Shown here piece after piece: positions 42,294 through 53,624 of a stretch of 64,000 nt of DNA (position 1 is the first letter of the stretch; every line of letters starts with the position of its first letter). Where the stretch lies: assembly GCA_963585895.1 (NCBI GenBank), contig OY757904.1:85560543-85624542 (forward strand), read 5' to 3'. Under the pieces are notes generated by a model that did not search any database, had not been told where the DNA came from, and saw nothing but the letters and a program-made list of their open reading frames with translations. The position numbers were made by a program, and so were the translations under genes. Origin of the DNA: Sepioteuthis lessoniana. Taxonomy: Eukaryota; Mollusca; Cephalopoda; Myopsida; Loliginidae.

Positions 42294-43830
42294 CAGGGGC
42301 CCGACAATATTTTTCGGACACTTTGAAAAAAGTACTTCAAAGTGGTCACTAGTGCCAAAAACGTTTGAGATTGTAAGTACGTAGTTGAGGAGTGAAAATC
42401 CACTACTGGTGTAATCATTTTTTTTTTAGTTTGGCTTTGATAATTTTAGTTTTTTGTGATTTTTGCAAAAACTTGCGCGACACTATTTTTCGGACATGAC
42501 AAAAAATCCTATTTTATTAAGAGCTATGTTCATGTATATGTTGCTGTATGCAAATTTTCTGCTTGTACACTGTTCTGGGGCACTGGCACCCCTACTACTA
42601 TGTTAACATAGGACAATCTAACAGCATAAATAGTCCGGACATTTCTTGGCAAAACAATTAAGTTTAATGAGGTAAAATGCATTCAAAAGAAGTCGTTTGT
42701 TTGGCACGGAAGAAGCGGGAAGATGGCCTCAGCATCAGAAAGATCGCCATAGATTTGAAGCTGTCGAAATCAACGGTCGAATACATGCTGAAGACAAACT
42801 CCGAGCGGAAAAAGAAGAGAGGGCGGAAACGATCAATTGGCAAGAGGACTGAAAGGAGAATGAAGAGGACTGTGACACGGCTTTTGACATCTGGAGAAAA
42901 AGTTACAGCAAGAAAAGTGAAGGAGAAATGTGAATTGGATGTAAACGTCCGAACAGTACAAAGAACGCTGCATAGGATTGGTTTGAAGTATGCAAAGGCT
43001 AAGAAAAAAATTTCACTAACAAAGAAACACAAAGGAGCAAGACTGGAATGTGCTAAAAGGTGGTTAACAAAGCATGTTGACTTTAAGAAGGTTATATTTA
43101 CTGATGAGAAGTGTTTCAAATTTGTGGGCCCGATGGATGGTGTACTTGGTCGAGAAGGGGTGAGCCTGATGTACCGAACAAACGACAGATGGGAGGAGGA
43201 GGAGTTATGGTTTGTGGTATGATCTTTGCTAATGGAAATATATGGTTGGAGTGGCTGAAAGGACGACAGAACAGCGAAAGCTACAAACAGTTGCTGGACG
43301 AGAAAGCCCTACCAAGGATAAGAAGAGAGATAGGGAATGATTTCGTTCTACAGAAAGACAATTGCAGCATCCATGTGTCAAAACTCATGAAAGAATGGAT
43401 GGCTAAAGTGAATATGACTACTTTTGAATGGCCTGCAAGAAGCCCAGATCTAAATTCAATAGAAAATGTTTGGGAAATGCTTGCGCAACTTGTCTATGAT
43501 GGACCTGAAATAACGAAAGTGGCTTAACTATGGGAATGAATACTAGGAGCCAAAAACAACTAATAGAAACACGTAGAGATGTTATTGTGCATATGTTTGA
43601 TCATTATGAAGAGAGATTCATAAAAGTTATTGAGAAGAAAGGTGATATTACAGACTATTAACAGTTTTTCAACGATGTCCGAAAAATAATGTCGCGTGTG
43701 TTTTGTAAAAAATGATGAAAATTAAATATTTTTCCTTACCTAATCGATTTTCTTCCATTTTTATTACAGGTATTGTCTTTATACGTTTAGTCGAATATTA
43801 AAGTGACCGAAAAATATTGTCGGGCCCCTG
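42294..43830 (+). mobile_element. Tc1-like DNA transposon with IR/DR ends, nearly intact
   Basis: Terminal inverted repeats CAGGGGCCCGACAATATTTT match for about 31 bases with one mismatch, flanked by TA at 42292-42293 and 43831-43832. A second copy of the core (GCGACACTATTTTTCGGACA at 42479 and its complement at 43677-43696) lies inside each end: the IR/DR arrangement known from some Tc1-like transposons. One transposase gene fills the middle. The element sits inside a TA microsatellite. Only a few defects separate it from an intact copy. Confidence 0.95.
42677..43650 (+). pseudogene. Tc1-like transposase (DD34E), few defects
   Basis: The transposase cuts and pastes the element. 42677-43125 encodes the paired-type DNA-binding domain: first helix-turn-helix DGLSIRKIAIDLKLSKSTVE, basic KKRGRKRSIG (hinge or nuclear signal), second helix-turn-helix VNVRTVQRTLHRIGL. 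Catalytic residues follow: FTDEKCF (first Asp), FVLQKDNCSIH (second Asp) and SPDLNSIENVW (Glu), with 34 residues between the last two. One frameshift near 43125 separates the two open frames, and a stop near 43525 plus later stops cut off the last ~45 residues. A glycine-rich GGGGVMVCG is present, as is usual in the family. Confidence 0.93.
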
Positions 43831-43834
43831 TATA

Positions 43835-44235
<401 letters not shown>

Positions 44236-44254
44236 TATACATATTATTGGGATT

Positions 44255-44720
44255 TTCCCAACTTTATATGGTAACAATATTGCGACGTCGGCAGGAAGAA
44301 AAAACGCAACACGATTTAAAATGTTACAAAAAACATATATTTACATAGAAAGAGAGGAAAGAAAATATTGTCCTTGCAAACAGTTGGTTTGCGGGAAACT
44401 TATCTGTAAAAGGCGTCCTTTTAACAGTTTGTATTTCCTGTGTCCTTTGGTTGGATTGAAGAAAATAGAACCTTGTTTCTTGTGCTTCAGTTGCTGGAAA
44501 AATCCTCACAAGCGTGTATTGGCGTCTAGAAGACTGAGAGAACGGCGGGCACGTCTTGATTCTGAGGAATCACACAAGCAAAAGAGGAGGGGCGTTCGTA
44601 GGAAACGCTCTAATAGGGGTTTGGAGAAAATCTAAAAAACAAAGGTAGCCTGTGATTGGCTGTTTTTCATCCAATCACTGGGCACCTAGTTAGCGACTCC
44701 GTAAATAATTTCAATAAAAT
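44255..44720 (-). other. possible LTR-like remnant with a Cys- and Arg-rich frame
   Basis: On the minus strand two CCAAT boxes (CCAATCAC, near 44665 and 44680) precede GC-mixed sequence ending GCCGACGTCGCAATATTGTT, which looks like an LTR or promoter. On the plus strand a frame (to 44635) encodes CPCKQLVCGKLICK, CFLCFSCW and then an Arg-rich end RRLRERRARLD. I know no matching family. The frame may be accidental. Confidence 0.3.
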
Positions 44721-44724
44721 TTTT

Positions 44725-45395
44725 GAATTTAACTAAATTTAATGTACTTTGGATTTGAGTGTATATATTCTAAGATTTGATCTAAATTAATTCTTATATT
44801 TTGAACAACTGGTTTTATTTATCTAAATTATGAAATAAGTGATATAAGGTATTATTTTGTATTGATTACAGAGTGCATATTATGAATGATATTATTGTAG
44901 TACATATCATTATTAATATTAATTAGAATGATTTGTTATTGGTATTAATAAATGTTAATTATTATATACTAATTATTACACACTAATATTCTATACTATT
45001 CAATATAATTGATCACATTAAAAGTAAAAATAAAAATTATACAAGTTACTGTTAAGACATTATTTAAAATTGTAAGCAAATACAACATATTACATATCCT
45101 CAACATTACAATAATATCATACACATTATCATACATACTAAACCTCAAATCCTTAAATTTATAAATAAGATCATACTAAGTATTATAGATAATACCATAT
45201 TAAGAATTATCATCACAATTAATATTACTATTACAATTATAACTACTAATCGTCAAACCTATTAATATTATAAACTAATCATCAACTCATTATTATTATA
45301 AATATTAATAATATCAATGCCAACAAAAATAATAACAGACATCAACAACTACCACAATATGCTATAACTTAATATAATAATTAACATTTATTAGC
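44725..45395. other. extremely AT-rich stretch
   Basis: Dominated by ATT/AAT trinucleotide-like variation ('attattaatatt' and similar). No coding sign. It could be a decayed microsatellite. Confidence 0.6.
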
Positions 45396-45399
45396 AGTC

Positions 45400-45570
45400 C
45401 TCATGGGCAGCTGCTGCTGATTAGGCTTCAGTCGTAGAACGACTAGGGAAAAATCTGGCTTCCTCCCACACCCTCGGCTGGCCCCCAGCCCAACTGACTT
45501 GACCCGGTTTGATACCGCTGTTTTTATAGCTACCCTGTGCCACTGCGCTATGTGATCTATGGTGGATGAC
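45400..45570 (-). repeat. third SINE family (tRNA-like head, conserved central block)
   Basis: On the minus strand 'agcgcagtggcacagggtag' has a box A-like part, and 'ggtatcaaaccgggtcaag' a degenerate box B. A central block 'gtcgttctacgactgaagcc' and 'aatcagcagcagctgccc' follows. The layout suggests a SINE with a conserved core, unlike the other two families. Only one copy is visible here. Confidence 0.5.
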
Positions 45571-45789
45571 CTTGCTTATTATTACTATATTATAGTGAGA
45601 AACGTCATTCTAATTAGACCATGTGTTTTGAAATACTACGTATTTTGTCCATTAGTTAAGGACTGTCCTTAGAAAAACAGGCTGAATTTAATATTTAAAG
45701 AAAACGTTCTGTGCGGAGCAATTTAGTCCCTTAACGAATCGTTCCAAAATACTATAAAAATTCAGCCCAATATAAGAGAGCAAGAAAAG

Positions 45790-46109
45790 AAACGGCAAAG
45801 AATTGATGATTTGTTTAACGCCTAAACCAAGCCAAAGTTTCTTTGTCTACCGTATACAAAGAAAAGAAAAATTATTCAAAGAAAAAGAGCTTTTTAGAAA
45901 AAGCCAGAGTGGAGGATTGAACAAAAAACGAAAAGTTTTTTTTTTTATTACTCTCACTACGGCGATTAAGAAGGACCCTACAACGTCAATAAGAAAGCAC
46001 GCTAATGAGTTGAAAATCCTCGAGAAAACTTGATTATGCTATATGGGGCATTTTAGAAATCAAAACAAATGCAACTTCCCATTTAAACATTGGTTCGCTT
46101 AAGACCTAG
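45790..46109 (+). pseudogene. left part of a deleted Tc1/mariner-type transposase
   Basis: Frames here read GGLNKKRK, TTAIKKDPTTSIRKHANELK and then, in another frame, DYAIWGILEIKTNATSHLNI and GSLKT. I know these as the DNA-binding part and the C-terminal DYAIWG...EEEWNKMS part of a Tc1/mariner-superfamily transposase. The catalytic middle is absent. The copy stops at 46109 and continues at 57341, because a LINE was inserted. Confidence 0.7.
46100..46109. repeat. left copy of the LINE target duplication TAAGACCTAG
   Basis: The same ten bases occur at 57340-57349 and flank the LINE with everything nested in it. Because the LINE tail itself ends in ...GATAA, the true duplication is seven to ten bases. 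Confidence 0.85.
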
Positions 46110-46806
46110 TAGCTTTCAGTTTCGCTTTCGCTGTGCTCTTCTTTCTGTGCACTTTGTTTACCGTCTGCCATGCTATCCTTGATTGTCAATCTTCAACCTA
46201 TTGATCTGATTTTGTATGTATTATGTTTGTTCTTTTAAGTATATGTTATTGTTGTGGGAGTCTTACCCATCTCACCATAATGGACTCTTCTCACTGTTAT
46301 TAGTACTGAGAGATTTCGCTGCCAGGAGGTAGATCAATATTGGTGTTATCCGAACAGTACGAGACTTCTTACCTTTTCTATGTAACTCTATCTTTCTTGT
46401 GTAATATAATCTGTTATCTAATATCCGTATTTGTGACCCTTTCCGGGGTCACAAATACTTTACTGGCGACGAGGAACTCGAACGAAAAAAGGGACTCTCC
46501 AACAAGCAAAAGGGGTTAATCGCACAACATACTGGCGAAGATACATCGCAACAACAAAGAAATACCCAACTACAGGTTGTTAAAGAATCTACAAAAAAAT
46601 TCCAGTATACAACGAACTGAACAAGATTTTTGTTAAAACAACTACAAGGTATCAAATTGTACAAACGACGGAGCGTGTCGGATAGTGGATATCTAAAAAA
46701 AATCTGTAAGTAAGATTGTCACGTAATCAAAAAGTGATTTCCATATTTTTCTTTCTTCCCACTTCTGAGAGAAAAATTTAATTCGGCGCTTACAGTTTGT
46801 GTTGTA

Positions 46807-46808
<2 letters not shown>

Positions 46809-46853
<45 letters not shown>
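46809..46853. repeat. CA microsatellite in the Gypsy leader
   Basis: About 22 uninterrupted CA units in the untranslated leader, followed by an A run (46895-46910). It probably expanded after insertion. Confidence 0.95.
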
Positions 46854-46855
<2 letters not shown>

Positions 46856-47356
46856 AGTAATTATTCTTGATTTCTGGTGATATTTACTGAAGAAAAAAAA
46901 AAAAAAAAATTCCCCCCTCCAGAGAAAAAAAAATGAAAGACCTTAAAGAAATGTTTGCACAAATGATGAAGTTCCAAATAGAGTCTCAACAAAAAATGAG
47001 GAAAAACTCCTTCAACTTCAGAAAGAAAGCGAAGAAAGAATCTTAAGAAGCGAGGAAAAACAACAACGGTTCTTCCTTGAATTACAAAAACGATAAGAAC
47101 TTTTTAAAAGTCTAAGTAATAACCAGCCTACAGATAGTACTCCTATATTCACTCAAAATGCAGTGTGGAACGCACTCGAAATATTTTCCTATGCACCAGA
47201 TGAGGATAAGACCTTTGAGGCATATTATAGAAGATATGAAGATATCTATATTATCGACTGTGCCGATTAAACTGATGCAAAAAAAAAGTCCGGATACTTC
47301 TGCGAAAGCTAGGAACTGGGGAACACAAGTTCGTAGATTATATCTTACCAAAAAAC

Positions 47357-47698
47357 TTGCGAACTTGGCTTTTTGAAACAGTTAAATTACTGTCAGAATT
47401 ATTCAGTTCCAAAACGTCTCTATTCCACAAAAGATGGAAATATCTCAACTTAACAAAAAGGGACAGTGATGATTATTTAGGGTTTGCCTCGGTCGTCAAT
47501 AAAAACTGTGACGATTTTAAACAAGGCGAATTGTCAGCGGATAACTTCAAATGTCTGATATTCGCACAAGGCCTAGTGTCGGCAAAAGGCGAAGAAATCA
47601 GACGCAGAGTTTTGTCGAAATTAGAGAACGAATCTGATCTCACACTTCAAAAACTGGCTGAAGACTGTCAGAGGATAGTGAGTGTCAGAAAAGACTAA
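47357..47698 (+). CDS. gag fragment of the Gypsy element in the nest
   Basis: Gag forms the particle around element RNA. The frame includes SSKTSLFHKRWKYLNLTKRD, a capsid-like helical region with NFKCLIFAQGLVSAKGEEIR and LSKLENESDLTLQKLAEDCQ. The 'FxxLxQ/R...L..E....L..L...C' style is typical of animal Gypsy gag next to the nucleocapsid. A knuckle CYRCGKVHWAKDC follows at about 47846. Fossil copy. Confidence 0.75.
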   Translation: MRTWLFETVKLLSELFSSKTSLFHKRWKYLNLTKRDSDDYLGFASVVNKNCDDFKQGELSADNFKCLIFAQGLVSAKGEEIRRRVLSKLENESDLTLQKLAEDCQRIVSVRKD

Positions 47699-48635
47699 AA
47701 AAATATCGAGGAGTCTAGTGTTGCTTACGTAAGGAAAGTCAAGTATAAATCTCAATCATACTCTACGGTAAAAGAAAGAAAAAATATGATTACCAAAATT
47801 TCAATACAGGCGGACTAGTGAAAACAAAAAACCCCACCTAGCGCTTGCTACCGCTGTGGAAAAGTACATTGGGCCAAAGACTGTCTCTATCGTACAAAAA
47901 AATGTCAAAACTACGATAAATTCAGACATAAGGACTCACAGTGTAGAAACAGAAAAATAATTAAAAACAGAGTCAAACATACAAAAAGCGGGGACAAGTC
48001 AGACAAAGTCGTTCGTAAATACATAACAGTCAAAGTTCTAAATAAGTCGGTAAGATTTCAGTTAGACTCTGGCTCTAATCTATCAATAATAAACTTACAA
48101 ACTTGGAGAAAATTAAATAGGCCAATAATAAAGATGACAAGCAAGACGGCGCGGACGGTAACAGGAGGCAAAATAAAATTTGAAGGCGAAATAGTTATTC
48201 CAGTATCACTAAATGGTATAACCAAAAAATTAAGTCTTCGTACTGAAGAACATAGAAAATTTGTTTGGGTCGGAATGGTTTCAGAAATTTAATCTTTAGG
48301 ATCAACCAATTAATACGTTTTGCTAAAAGGTAGAATGCATTACGGCCGAAGCTGAAAAAATTAAGATGGAACTAAAAGGTATTTTCCCCCAAGTATTTTC
48401 AGCTGGTCTTGGCAAATTTGAACTGAAGGAAAATACACGCCCCATTTTTTAGAAAGAAGCGAAACGTACCGTTCGTCGCAACCGAGGAAATAAATAAAGA
48501 GCAAGACCGATTAGTGAATATGGGCATATTATCAAAAGTAGAATTCAGCAAATGGGCTGTTCCAACGGTATATATTAGAAAAAAATCTAAGGAAATCCAG
48601 GTATGCGCAGATTTTTCTGCAGAATTGAACGCTGC

Positions 48636-49883
48636 TGTCACGTGGTCTACCACTGAGAGGAGAGAAACAAGAAATTTCCTCCCCCCGTGTTTGAATTGAC
48701 AGGCCCCAAAGGTTGACCCGTTAAAAGAGGAAATTAGAATGTAGGTCAAGCTGTCTGTACTCCATAACCTCACCCGGGTGGATAGAGAAGGGGACATAGA
48801 GGTCCGTATAGTAGTCCGAGTGAATCTCCTGACAGGGTGAGGAAGAAGAAAGAGGCCAAATGATTGGCCAGAACCCTAAAGCCGGAAGTAGCACCCTTTT
48901 CGTCAGAGGAAATAGGGATAAAGAATTCAGTTTTTAGGACTGAGGTCGCCGTGAAAGGACGGGTGAATCTCATGCCAAAACTCCGGGCGAAGAAACAGAA
49001 ATAGAGTTCTTGGATAGGAGATAACAGATGCCTCCAAGCTGAGCTCTACAGAATCCTGCTAGCCCGTTAAAGCAAATACTCAGCGAAGAAACCCGTCGAA
49101 GAAGCTAAGTAAACCTTGAAACCGTTTTCACCCTCAACCCTTCCTAAGTATTGCAATTGTATGCTCTCCCTCTCAATTTTAAGAAAGAAGCATAAAGAAT
49201 TATATGCATGAAGAAAAGAATAGAATAGAAATAGAAAAGATTCATTTAATGAACTCTAAACATCTAAATGGACTTTGCTATCTTCTCAAGGTTCAAGAGA
49301 AAAGATAGAAAAGAGAGAAAAGAAAAGGAAAGAAAGACATTGTGTTTAAGTCTTGTCTGCTAGTAATATAGCCGGCGCTTAAATTATTTGCTTGGGCCCG
49401 CACGTATTAAAACCTTATTATATTTTAGATGTCCCCTCGTGTCGAAATTTATTCATTGTGTTGTTTGCCTATCGAATTGCCTTCTTTTGCCTGTTCCTTT
49501 TCAGCTTCATTTTCGCCTCAATTTATTCTCGCTAAATGTCCTATCCGCCTTTAAAAATATTACACAGGAAATTGGAATTGTCGACTACAATAAATAATAA
49601 TATGATATCTAAACCTTGAGGCCCATATCATCCATTATCCTAGGGGTAGGAAGACGAAGTGGTCTGATGGGTGTGTGTAACGTGAAATTTGGAAACTCCT
49701 TGCCAGCGGCGGTCAGTCTAGCCCCAAATTAACCCCCACATTATCTGCCAGTTCCCCATGTGCTCGAAGAAGGAATCTTAACTGGAACTTATTTTGCGAG
49801 GGATCAAGTGCCAGATTGCCCCGACTTCACACGTGCAAAAAATAAACTCCCGTTTTGGGATAAATATTTTATGCCACGTCACA
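48636..49883. repeat. solo-LTR-like insertion, 1248 bp, TSD CTGC
   Basis: It starts TGTCACGTGGTCTACC and ends ATGCCACGTCACA, so the ends are inverted (TGTCACGTGG against CCACGTCACA, one mismatch). It is flanked by CTGC at 48632-48635 and 49884-49887, and it interrupts the reverse transcriptase of the Gypsy element. No coding region is seen. TG...CA ends and a four-base duplication suggest a solo LTR from another Gypsy family. Confidence 0.75.
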
Positions 49884-50109
49884 CTGCACTCAAGGATTAC
49901 CACTATCCACTCCCCCAGCCCAGAAGAGTTTTTTTAATAAATTAAATGGAGGAAAAGTCTTTTCAAAAATTGAATTAAGCGAGGCCTATATCCAGATTCC
50001 AGTAGAAGAAAATAGCTCTAAACTACTCTGTATTAACACACACACAGGGCTGTACAAATTTGACTGACTAGTTTTTGAAATAAAAGTTGCACCGGCTATC
50101 TTCCAACAG

Positions 50110-50502
50110 GTGATGGACACCATGCTGGGCGGCTTTGACTTCACTTTCGCTTATCTTGATGATATTGTAATTAGTAGTAAAACGGAGGAGCTACACAGAG
50201 AACATCTAAACAGGGTTTTCGCACAAATACGGGAATTTGGGTTCAAGGTAAAGGAAGCAAAATACGATTTCTGTATGAACAATATCAAATATCTAGGACA
50301 TATCATTGACAAAGACGGGAGACGTCCCGACCCCGAAAGGGCTACAGCTATCAAGGATATGCCCGCCCCTGATAATGTTACGACGTTACAGAGCTTCCTT
50401 GGACTTGCAAACTACTACCAAAGTTTCATAAAAACTTTGCACGATCTCCGCATACCAAATTACAAAGGCATTAACATCAGATCTTTTTCTCACGCACTAT
50501 GA
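50110..50502 (+). CDS. reverse transcriptase catalytic block, Gypsy element in the nest
   Basis: The frame holds MDTMLGGFDFTFAYLDDIVI (catalytic YLDD), then FGFKVKEAKYDFCMNNIKYL with GHIIDKDGRRPDPERATAI and LQSFLGLANYYQSF. These are the palm and thumb blocks of Ty3/Gypsy reverse transcriptase. Similarity to the 33180-33740 frame is clear. Fossil copy. Confidence 0.9.
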   Translation: MMDTMLGGFDFTFAYLDDIVISSKTEELHREHLNRVFAQIREFGFKVKEAKYDFCMNNIKYLGHIIDKDGRRPDPERATAIKDMPAPDNVTTLQSFLGLANYYQSFIKTLHDLRIPNYKGINIRSFSHAL

Positions 50503-51003
50503 CCCAAAACTGAAGATTATTGTCGCAACCGATGCCAACTCATATGGGGTTGGTACGTGTATCCTACATAAAATGCCCGATGGGACAAAAAAGCCAATAC
50601 CGCATACATCTAGGACCCTTCTTCCGGCCGAAAAGCATTATTCCCAGATTGAAAAGGAGGCCTTGGGAATAATATTTGCAGCGACAAAATTTCACCGATA
50701 TTTGCATGGCAGATTCTTACTCTACAAACAGACCACAAGCCCCTAATAACCATTTTCGGATCAAAAAAGGGTTTACCAATTTATACTGCCAATAGGCTAC
50801 TAAGATGGGAACGATTTTACAGAACTACAATTTTAAAATCGAATATCTCCCGTCAAAACAGATTAGCCACGCAGATGGACTACCAAGGTTGGTATCGAAG
50901 TATAGTGAACCCTTCGAGGACACAGTAATAGCAGCCTTACGAACAGACTGTGAAATTAAAAGCATGATAGCCAACACCATCAAAGAACTGCCTGTGACGC
51001 TAC

Positions 51004-52214
51004 TGTGACAATATTGGTCTGTGGCGTTGGTACATGAAGGGTTAAATTGAGCGGCCAAATATAATTGCCGAGAGTGTAAAATTGAAATTCTGGGAAAAGA
51101 ACTTTTGACAATAGCCAGAAATGAGAATTGAAAAGATGTTGACAGGTAGTGAAGATTAAGTTGTTTACAATCATAGACGGAGGTTGCGAGGAAAGATATT
51201 ATTTGAGTAATAATATTAAAATGATTCCCAAGCCTGAAAAAGGTTAAGATTAAGAACTTAACAGTAAAAAGGTTCGGATACGATGTCACGTAGACAGCTG
51301 CAGTTGGTGACAGCAGACAGAGCAGTTGGCGACGGAGCAGTTGGTGACAGAGACGGAGCAGAGTTGCAGTTGATGACAGTCGAGCATATTTGAGCATAAG
51401 GAGAGGAATCTCCAGCTTGACGTCATAAGCAGTAAAATGAGAGAAACTGTGCTAGTAGGAGGAAAGCTATCCTCCTGTATTCCTCATCACGAGGGTAGTG
51501 AGAGGAATGACTTAGTGGAAGAAGTGGAAAAGGGTGGAACCTTGTTGATGACGAAAATTGAAACAAAGACATAACGGATGTCTGATGAGTTGAAAATGAC
51601 ATTATTGAGATCACCCCTGCCTCAGTCAGAACCTACCTCAAAATATTGGCAATTATTATATAAGCAAGCTAATTTTTGAGCTCACCAGTTGGTTGCAGCA
51701 GTTAGAGGCGAGCAGATCGGGATTGTGGTTTGTGTTGCCAACCCATATCACCAGTCTGCCGTCAGGACGAATTGTTATGATCTGTAAACTTGAAGATTTA
51801 TAAAACTTGCCAACTCATATCACCAGTCCGCCGCCAGGACGAATTGTTCCTAAGAAGACTTAACCCTCGCCAGACCGATGCCTTTGACCATTCTAGGTCA
51901 CACCCACAGAATTTGTTATCATCTGTAAACTTGAAGATTTATAAAACCTTTTTATTATCAACTACTGCAAGAATCGGAGTTATATTTCTTTTTATTTTCT
52001 ACGATATATACCCTTCGGTTTTCAGTCATCGGCTGCCAGCAACCCCTCTTCTTTTCAGACGTGAAACGTCGCTGCCTTTCTACTTAAAGAATCACAACGT
52101 GGGGAGAGGTAGTGTAAGGTCACTTTTCTGGAAGGAACTTTCAATCTGTTTTTCCACGTTGTAGCAGAGGGATTGGAGGGAGGTGGACGAGACTGGGGCA
52201 TAAGAGGTATTATA
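51004..52214. repeat. solo-LTR-like insertion, 1211 bp, TSD CTAC
   Basis: It starts TGTGACAATATTGGTC and ends near GAGGTATTATA, flanked by CTAC at 51000-51003 and 52215-52218. It carries a TATA-like 'ttatataagcaag' (about 51655) and tandem copies of a block with 'atcaccagtc(t/c)gccg(t/c)cagg' and 'gtaaacttgaagatttataa' (51731-51950). It lies between RNase H and integrase of the Gypsy element. Confidence 0.65.
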
Positions 52215-52239
52215 CTACTCGAGATAAAAAGCGAAGCAA

Positions 52240-53389
52240 TGAACGACGACTTTATGAACAATATTAAACAGAAAATCACAGCAAAAAACGAAAAAGCACC
52301 AGAAGTATTTTCCCTATGTGACAACATCCTCCTATATAGTGAAAAGGTCGTAATACCAAAGAAATTGCAAAACAGAATTTTAAGAGATTTCCACACGGGA
52401 CACCCGGGAATAAAGAAAATGAAGAGTCTCATGAGAAGCTATGTTTATTGGCCGAAGATGGATAACGACATTACGGATATGATCGAAAAAAGTAAAGGCT
52501 GCGCCTTAGCGGCAAAAGCACCCCCACTACTTTCAAACCTTGGCCCAAAACAGAACGACCTTGGCCGAGGATACATGTTGATTTTGCGGGTCCCCTGGAA
52601 GATTTCTACTACCTAATTGTAGTGGATAGTTACTCTAGATGGCCTGAGGTTCTCAGATACAGAAGACCTACTACGGGGACAACTGTTGGGTTCCTACATG
52701 AACTGTTTGCGCGGTTCGGTGTAGTAGATTGTGTGATCAGCGAATTCAAGGAGTTCTGCGAAATCTCCCAAATAAAGCCCATAACCACACCGCAATATCA
52801 CCCAAGATTAAACGGACAGGCTGAACGTTTTGTAGACACGTTAAAGCGAGCACTCAAAAAAGGATCAGGTACCCCGACGGACAAGGCACTTTCTGCAGGT
52901 ATACAGAATCACACCCAATCCCAATACACCACAGGCAGTCTCACCAGCCGAGACGATGTTTGCCAGAAAAATAAGATCCCTCTTCGATAAACTATTCCCG
53001 AAACAAAATAAGCTACGAAAGACCACATTAGTGCCTAAAAAATGGTTCAACCCGGGAGAAAAAAAAATTACTTTAAAGAATATCAAAATAACACGTCCTG
53101 TTGGGAACGTGGAATAGTTAAAAAAAGAATTGGTGATATGGTGTACATTGTAGAAGGACCCAAATACATACATAAGAGACACCAGAACCAGTTACAGAAA
53201 TGCCGTTTGAACGACTCCAACGACGTACTACAAACAGAAGAGCCAATAGACACCATTTTCGACATGTTCGATTTAGATCCTCCCCAACCAACACTTGAAA
53301 TACGTCGGTCAGGGAGGAAAAGGAAATTCTCCGACCCGTTGATGATTGACCCAAGAAGAAAAAATATTAACAGCACTTTTAAGAAGTAA
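52240..53389 (+). CDS. integrase region, Gypsy element in the nest
   Basis: The zinc-binding part is FHTGHPGIKKMKSLMRSYVY with WPKMDNDITDMIEKSKGCAL. The core includes VDSYSRWPEVL, LFARFGVVDCVIS and HPRLNGQAERFVDTLKRAL (catalytic Glu). The C-terminal end reads GPKYIHKRHQNQLQKC and RRSGRKRKFSDP, a basic tail. It matches 31086-31526 closely. Broken copy. Confidence 0.85.
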
Positions 53390-53406
53390 AAGGATTGGGG
53401 GAGGGG

Positions 53407-53624
53407 TGTTGTGGGAGTCTTACCCATCTCACCATAATGGACTTTTCTCACCGTTATTAGTACTGAGAGATTTGCTGCCAGGAGGCAGATCAATACCGGT
53501 GTAATCCGAACAGTACGAGACTTCTTACCTTTTCTATGTAACTCTATCTTTCTTGTGTAATATAATCTGTTATCTAATATCCGTGTTTGTGTTTTTATTA
53601 GTGACCCTTTCCGGGGCCACAACA
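53407..53624 (+). repeat. 3' LTR of the Gypsy element in the nest
   Basis: 218 bases, TGTTGTGGGAG...GGGGCCACAACA, preceded by a purine tract (ggattgggggagggg). It matches 46250-46458 apart from a handful of substitutions and an insertion of about 14 bases (tttttattagtg region). A leader copy (53625-53741) follows directly. Confidence 0.9.

Noticed and set aside
42664-43119. 151-codon minus-strand frame
   Set aside because: Shadow of the Tc1-like transposase on the opposite strand.
50825-51397. 190-codon minus-strand frame as a membrane protein
   Set aside because: It crosses the boundary of a solo-LTR-like insertion at 51004, so it cannot be an ancient gene; chance frame.
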